Shown: positions 60,298-64,000 of the stretch, piece by piece
Numbering within the stretch: position 1 is the first letter of the stretch
Layout of the letters: each line of letters opens with the position of its first letter
Assembly: GCF_001591505.1 (NCBI RefSeq)
Contig: NZ_BCVA01000004.1
Span: 62,001-126,000 of the forward strand
Length of the DNA stretch: 64,000 bases
Direction of reading: 5' to 3'
From: Neobacillus niacini NBRC 15566
Lineage (GTDB): Bacteria; Bacillota; Bacilli; Bacillales; Cytobacillaceae
Notes under the pieces: generated by a model
The model's database searches: none
What the model saw: only the letters and a program-made list of their open reading frames with translations
What the model was told of the DNA's origin: nothing
Made by a program: the position numbers and the translations under genes

Positions 60298-63200
60298 GTG
60301 AAGAGAAAGATAAAAAGAAGCATGAAAAGACGTGTCCTTAATAGTTTTCTTGCAGTAGGACTAGCACTAACAACAGTTCCATTGAATATTTTTCCTAGTA
60401 CAGTGAAGGCGGAAGGAGAAGCTGCCCCTGCTACAGCTACTCTGCGAATCTTGGAGACTACGGACCTACACAGCAATGTTTTGCCATATGATTATTTTAA
60501 AGACGCACCCGTAACCAATTATGGATTAGCAAAAACTGCCACTCTCATTCAAGAAGCTAGAACACAAGTAAAGAACTCTATGCTATTTGATGCTGGAGAT
60601 ACCATTCAAGGAAACCCGCTGGCTAGTTATGTAGCGAAGGTTAAAAAGCTGGGACCAACTGATACTCACCCGATTTATAAAGCAATGAATTATTTAGATT
60701 ATGATGCAGCAATTGTCGGAAACCATGAATTTAACTATGGGTTAGACTATTTAAAAGATGTTCTACAAGAAGCTGAATTCCCAGTTGTAAATGCGAATGT
60801 TTACCATGATGATAAAGATGGAAATCCAGATAACGATCAAAACTACTTTGACGCATATAAAATTCTCGATAAAGAAATTATCGATAATAACGGTAATAAA
60901 TCAACAATTAAAGTTGGGGTAATTGGTTTTGTACCACCACAAATTATGCGTTGGGATAAAGATAACTTAACCGGTAAAGTTATCGCAAAAAATATCGTAG
61001 AGCAAGCTAACAAATTTATTCCACAAATGAAAGCTGAAGGTGCAGATGTGATTGTCGCCATCGCACACTCTGGCTGTGATATTTTAGAAGAAGGACAAGA
61101 AGAAGCTGAAAATGCAGTTTACGACCTAACAAAGGTCCCTGGAATCGATGCTATGTTATTTGGTCATGCTCACGTAAACTTCCCTGGTGATAAATCCTTC
61201 GACGGTAAACCAGGAATTGATAATGTTAAAGGTACAATCAATGGTACGCAGGCTGTTGAAGCAGGCTACTGGGGTAACAACCTTGGTGTGCTTGACCTAG
61301 CTTTAGTTCAAGACGCAAACGGAAAATGGATGGTTGATAAAGCAAATTCAACCTCCGTTAACCGCCCCGTAAGTGCGGATACTCAACAAGATCAAAATAT
61401 CGTTAATGCTGTTTCAGCCGAACATAATGCTACACTTGAATACGTCCGTGGAAAAATTGGAACTACTGCAATTCCGATGCACAGCTTCTTTACACGTGTA
61501 ATGGATGACGCACCTACACAAATAGTTAACAACGCGCAAATGGACTATGTGAAAAAATGGATTGAAACAAATGCTCCTGAATATAAGGATGTTCCTGTTC
61601 TTTCGGCAGCTGCACCCTTCAAAGGCGGACGCGGAGGTGTAGCAGATTACACGAATATCACTAAAGGTGATGTAACCATTAAGAGTGCAGCTGATTTGTA
61701 TCTGTTTGATAATACCTTAAAAGCTGTTGAGGTAAATGGTGATCAGGTTAAACGCTGGTTAGAAGAGTCAGCGAAACAGTTCAACACGATCAATCCAAAC
61801 AGTACTGAACCTCAAGACTTACTTAATTATGATTTCCGTCCATATAATTACGATGTAATGGATGGAGTGAAATATGAAATCGATGTAACAAAGCCTGCTG
61901 GATCGAGAATTACTAAATTAACATTGTTAGATGGAACACCAATCGATCCAGCTAAAAAATATATTGTAGCAACAAACAACTATCGTGCTGGCGGAAGCGG
62001 CGGCTTAGCTGAATTAAGATCTGCAAAGGTGGTAGTGGATTCACCATTTGAAAACCGCCAAATTCTTATGGATTACATTAGTGCTCAAGGTAAAATAGCA
62101 CCGGCTCCAGATAACAACTGGAAGATAGCTCGTGTTGGCGGCAATGCCAAATTAGTTTTTAATACTGCACCTGAAGCAGTTGACTATGTGGCAACTACTC
62201 CTAATGTAAAAAACCTTGGAGATTCTACAACTAAACCTGGCTATAAATTATTTGAATTAGATCAAAACATCCATGTTCAATTATTAGGAATTAATGACCT
62301 ACACGGGCAGCTAGACTACTCTGCAAAAGTAAATGGACAGCCTGCTGGTGGAATTGCCTACTTATCAGGTTATTTAAAGGATAGAGAATTACAAAATAAT
62401 GCTCAAACGATCATGCTGCACGCGGGGGATGCGGTTGGTGCGAGTCGTCCAGTGTCTGCGCTGTTACAGGATGAACCAACTATACACTTCTTGAATGAAA
62501 TTGGTTTTGATCTTGGAACAGTTGGTAACCATGAATTTGATGAAGGTGTTAAAGAAATGAAGCGCCTAATCGAAGGTGGATCACATCCTGCAACTGCTGC
62601 TAAGTACGGTGAATTTGAAGGAGCAGATTTCCCTTACGTTGTTGCAAACGTTGTAGATGAAAAAACAAATCAGTTAATTTTACCTCCTTATTCGGTAAAA
62701 GAAGTAGATGGAGTGAAAATTGGATTTATCGGTGTTATTACAACTGAAACACCAAGTATTGTTACCGCAAGCGGGGTAGCAGGCGTTAAATTTACAGATG
62801 AAGTTGAAGCAATCAATAAATATGCAAAAGTACTTAAGGACCAAGGAATAAAATCTATCGTTGTTTTAGCACATAATCCAGGAACTTCTGCGACAGATGG
62901 AACAAAACCAACTGGTGAAGTAGTGGAGTTTGCTAATCAAGTTGATGATGAAATCGACGTTATCTTTGGTGCTCATGACCATAAATATCTAAATTCCACT
63001 GTTGATGGTAAATTGCTTGTACAATCTTACTCTTATGGTACGGCATTCTCAGATATTGATTTAACAATCAATCCTGAGACAGGTGATATTACTGGAAAAT
63101 CAGCAGAAATCGTTACAACATTCCAAACTCCAGAATTCTTAGATGAAGGAGTTAAGGCCGAACTTGATGCCTACATGGCGGATATTGCTCCAACCATTAA

Positions 63201-63957
63201 TGAAGAAGTTGGGGTAGCTGCTGTTGAGATCACTCGTACAGCGAATGAAGCTGGTGAATCAGCATTAGGAAATCTAATTGCAGATTCTATGCGTGACGCA
63301 ACAAAGGCAGATTTTGCTTTCATGAATTCAGGCGGTATCCGTGACAACCTTAATCAAGGTCCTATTACTTGGGGAGAATTGTTTGCGATTCAACCGTTTG
63401 GTAATGACGTTGTTACTATGAAAGTAACGGGAGAACAAATCAGAACATTATTAAATCAGCAATTTAGTGCTGATAGAAATAGAATTATGGCTGTCTCTGG
63501 TCTGAAGTACACATGGTCAGTAGAAAAGCCGCTTGGTGAAAAAGTTCTAGATATTTTCCTTCCAAACGGGAAAAAGATTGACCCTAATGCAGTATATACG
63601 ATAGCGGTAAATAACTTTATGTCAGATGGCGGGGACGGATATACCATTCTGAAACAGGGTAAAGACCGTAAAGTATGGTTAACGGATTTAGATACTTTAG
63701 TTAACTATGTAAAAGCACAAACCAAACCAATTTCGGCAGCCATTGAAGGCAGAATTTTAAATGCCAAAGAGGCAACTGTCGATTCTCCAGCAACAGGAAA
63801 TGGAAATGGAAATGTCACCGATAAGCCGGCTGATAAACCTGCTGGAAAACCTATACCAAACACAGCTACGAGTATGTATAACTTGTTATTAACGGGTATC
63901 CTTTTTGTTGGACTTGGAATAACATTATTTATTAGAAGAAGAAAAGTACAGAATTAA
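60298..63957 (+). CDS. yfkN: Cell-wall-anchored bifunctional 2',3'-cyclic nucleotidase/5'-nucleotidase (YfkN-like)
   Basis: About 1219 residues. Signal peptide with Lys/Arg head (MKRKIKRSMKRR...VKAEGE). First metallophosphoesterase unit: LETTDLHSNV, DAGDTIQGN, NHEFNYGL and GHAHVNFPG, then a 5'-nucleotidase C-terminal domain. Second unit: GINDLHGQLD, GDAVGASRP, GNHEFDEG and GAHDHKY, again with a nucleotidase domain. The C-terminus has IPNTAT, a hydrophobic segment and RRRK, a sortase signal with Ile and Asn variants. Start GTG at 60298 after GGGCGG is better than the TTG at 60277. It would recycle external nucleotides for phosphate and nucleoside. Confidence 0.9.
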   Translation: MKRKIKRSMKRRVLNSFLAVGLALTTVPLNIFPSTVKAEGEAAPATATLRILETTDLHSNVLPYDYFKDAPVTNYGLAKTATLIQEARTQVKNSMLFDAGDTIQGNPLASYVAKVKKLGPTDTHPIYKAMNYLDYDAAIVGNHEFNYGLDYLKDVLQEAEFPVVNANVYHDDKDGNPDNDQNYFDAYKILDKEIIDNNGNKSTIKVGVIGFVPPQIMRWDKDNLTGKVIAKNIVEQANKFIPQMKAEGADVIVAIAHSGCDILEEGQEEAENAVYDLTKVPGIDAMLFGHAHVNFPGDKSFDGKPGIDNVKGTINGTQAVEAGYWGNNLGVLDLALVQDANGKWMVDKANSTSVNRPVSADTQQDQNIVNAVSAEHNATLEYVRGKIGTTAIPMHSFFTRVMDDAPTQIVNNAQMDYVKKWIETNAPEYKDVPVLSAAAPFKGGRGGVADYTNITKGDVTIKSAADLYLFDNTLKAVEVNGDQVKRWLEESAKQFNTINPNSTEPQDLLNYDFRPYNYDVMDGVKYEIDVTKPAGSRITKLTLLDGTPIDPAKKYIVATNNYRAGGSGGLAELRSAKVVVDSPFENRQILMDYISAQGKIAPAPDNNWKIARVGGNAKLVFNTAPEAVDYVATTPNVKNLGDSTTKPGYKLFELDQNIHVQLLGINDLHGQLDYSAKVNGQPAGGIAYLSGYLKDRELQNNAQTIMLHAGDAVGASRPVSALLQDEPTIHFLNEIGFDLGTVGNHEFDEGVKEMKRLIEGGSHPATAAKYGEFEGADFPYVVANVVDEKTNQLILPPYSVKEVDGVKIGFIGVITTETPSIVTASGVAGVKFTDEVEAINKYAKVLKDQGIKSIVVLAHNPGTSATDGTKPTGEVVEFANQVDDEIDVIFGAHDHKYLNSTVDGKLLVQSYSYGTAFSDIDLTINPETGDITGKSAEIVTTFQTPEFLDEGVKAELDAYMADIAPTINEEVGVAAVEITRTANEAGESALGNLIADSMRDATKADFAFMNSGGIRDNLNQGPITWGELFAIQPFGNDVVTMKVTGEQIRTLLNQQFSADRNRIMAVSGLKYTWSVEKPLGEKVLDIFLPNGKKIDPNAVYTIAVNNFMSDGGDGYTILKQGKDRKVWLTDLDTLVNYVKAQTKPISAAIEGRILNAKEATVDSPATGNGNGNVTDKPADKPAGKPIPNTATSMYNLLLTGILFVGLGITLFIRRRKVQN

Positions 63958-63962
63958 TTTGA

Positions 63963-63996
63963 AGCAACCTTACTCTTCATCGAGTAAGGTTGTTTT
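63963..63996 (+). terminator. Terminator of yfkN
   Basis: AACCTTACTC / GAGTAAGGTT followed by GTTTTT. Confidence 0.88.
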
Positions 63997-64000
63997 TAAT

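Overview
This window is a stretch of low-GC chromosome from an aerobic, probably spore-forming Bacillaceae bacterium. Several gene sets match Bacillus subtilis in content and order: alaR-alaT, ykoFEDC behind a TPP riboswitch, xpaC-yaaN, and homologues of yoaE, yodJ/ldcB and yfkN. Strong AGGAGG-type ribosome binding sites, frequent TTG/GTG starts and rho-independent hairpins after most genes fit this. I see no rRNA, tRNA, CRISPR array or prophage. A Neobacillus- or Mesobacillus-like genus is my guess.

Layout. 1-9.2 kb: housekeeping and accessory genes (methionine sulfoxide reductase, MOSC protein, orphan PAS histidine kinase, SPOR-glucosaminidase, EamA transporter, alanine transaminase with its Lrp regulator, NUDIX, VanZ, VOC and GNAT proteins). 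9.3-15.1 kb: small unknown proteins, a ring-cleaving dioxygenase behind an MhqR-like operator, and a two-gene unit of an ECF-like sigma factor plus a protein with a regular VNG repeat. 15.3-32.8 kb: a large sugar catabolic island (two GH1 glycosidases, ABC importer without its ATPase, LacI regulator, two RraA-fold proteins, five dehydrogenases, MFS transporter, ROK kinase and a 23-codon stump of glycerate kinase). 32.9-39.2 kb: a YoaE-type molybdoenzyme and the riboswitch-controlled HMP/thiamin ECF transporter ykoFEDC. 39.3-47.6 kb: a REP-associated tyrosine transposase followed by a wreck of a ComM/YifB gene, a GNAT-aminotransferase fusion with a PlsY paralogue, an HtrA-like membrane protease with an EF-hand tail, a ZIP transporter and a His/Gly repeat protein. 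48-53.6 kb: xpaC-yaaN, an LdcB-type carboxypeptidase, a c-di-GMP-I riboswitch in front of a 56-residue ORF, an array of DnaA-box-like sites at 21-bp pitch, nirK with an Fnr-like site, and cutC. 53.7-64 kb: a DUF5317 / 35-residue peptide / GGDEF-HD-GYP operon, an unknown 557-residue membrane protein, a CPBP protein and a cell-wall-anchored YfkN-type nucleotidase.

Running through the whole window is a dispersed intergenic repeat built from two hairpin modules (GGTGCCTGTCACC and GTGGACACTGTCCAC plus a tail ending GGCGGACAGT). I count nine long and seven short copies. Two long copies bracket the only transposase, a RAYT, so the repeat is most simply read as its REP family.

How genes work together. 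The catabolic island imports a (probably beta-linked) glycoside, phosphorylates and/or hydrolyses it, and oxidises an aglycone or sugar-acid part through successive dehydrogenases and aldolase-like RraA proteins. Its promoter carries three overlapping LacI-type operators and a cre-like site. The c-di-GMP riboswitch and the GGDEF-HD-GYP operon lie within 3 kb of each other, suggesting local c-di-GMP signalling with a peptide output. The DnaA-box array lies between converging genes, where it is more likely a titration or replication-control site than a promoter element.
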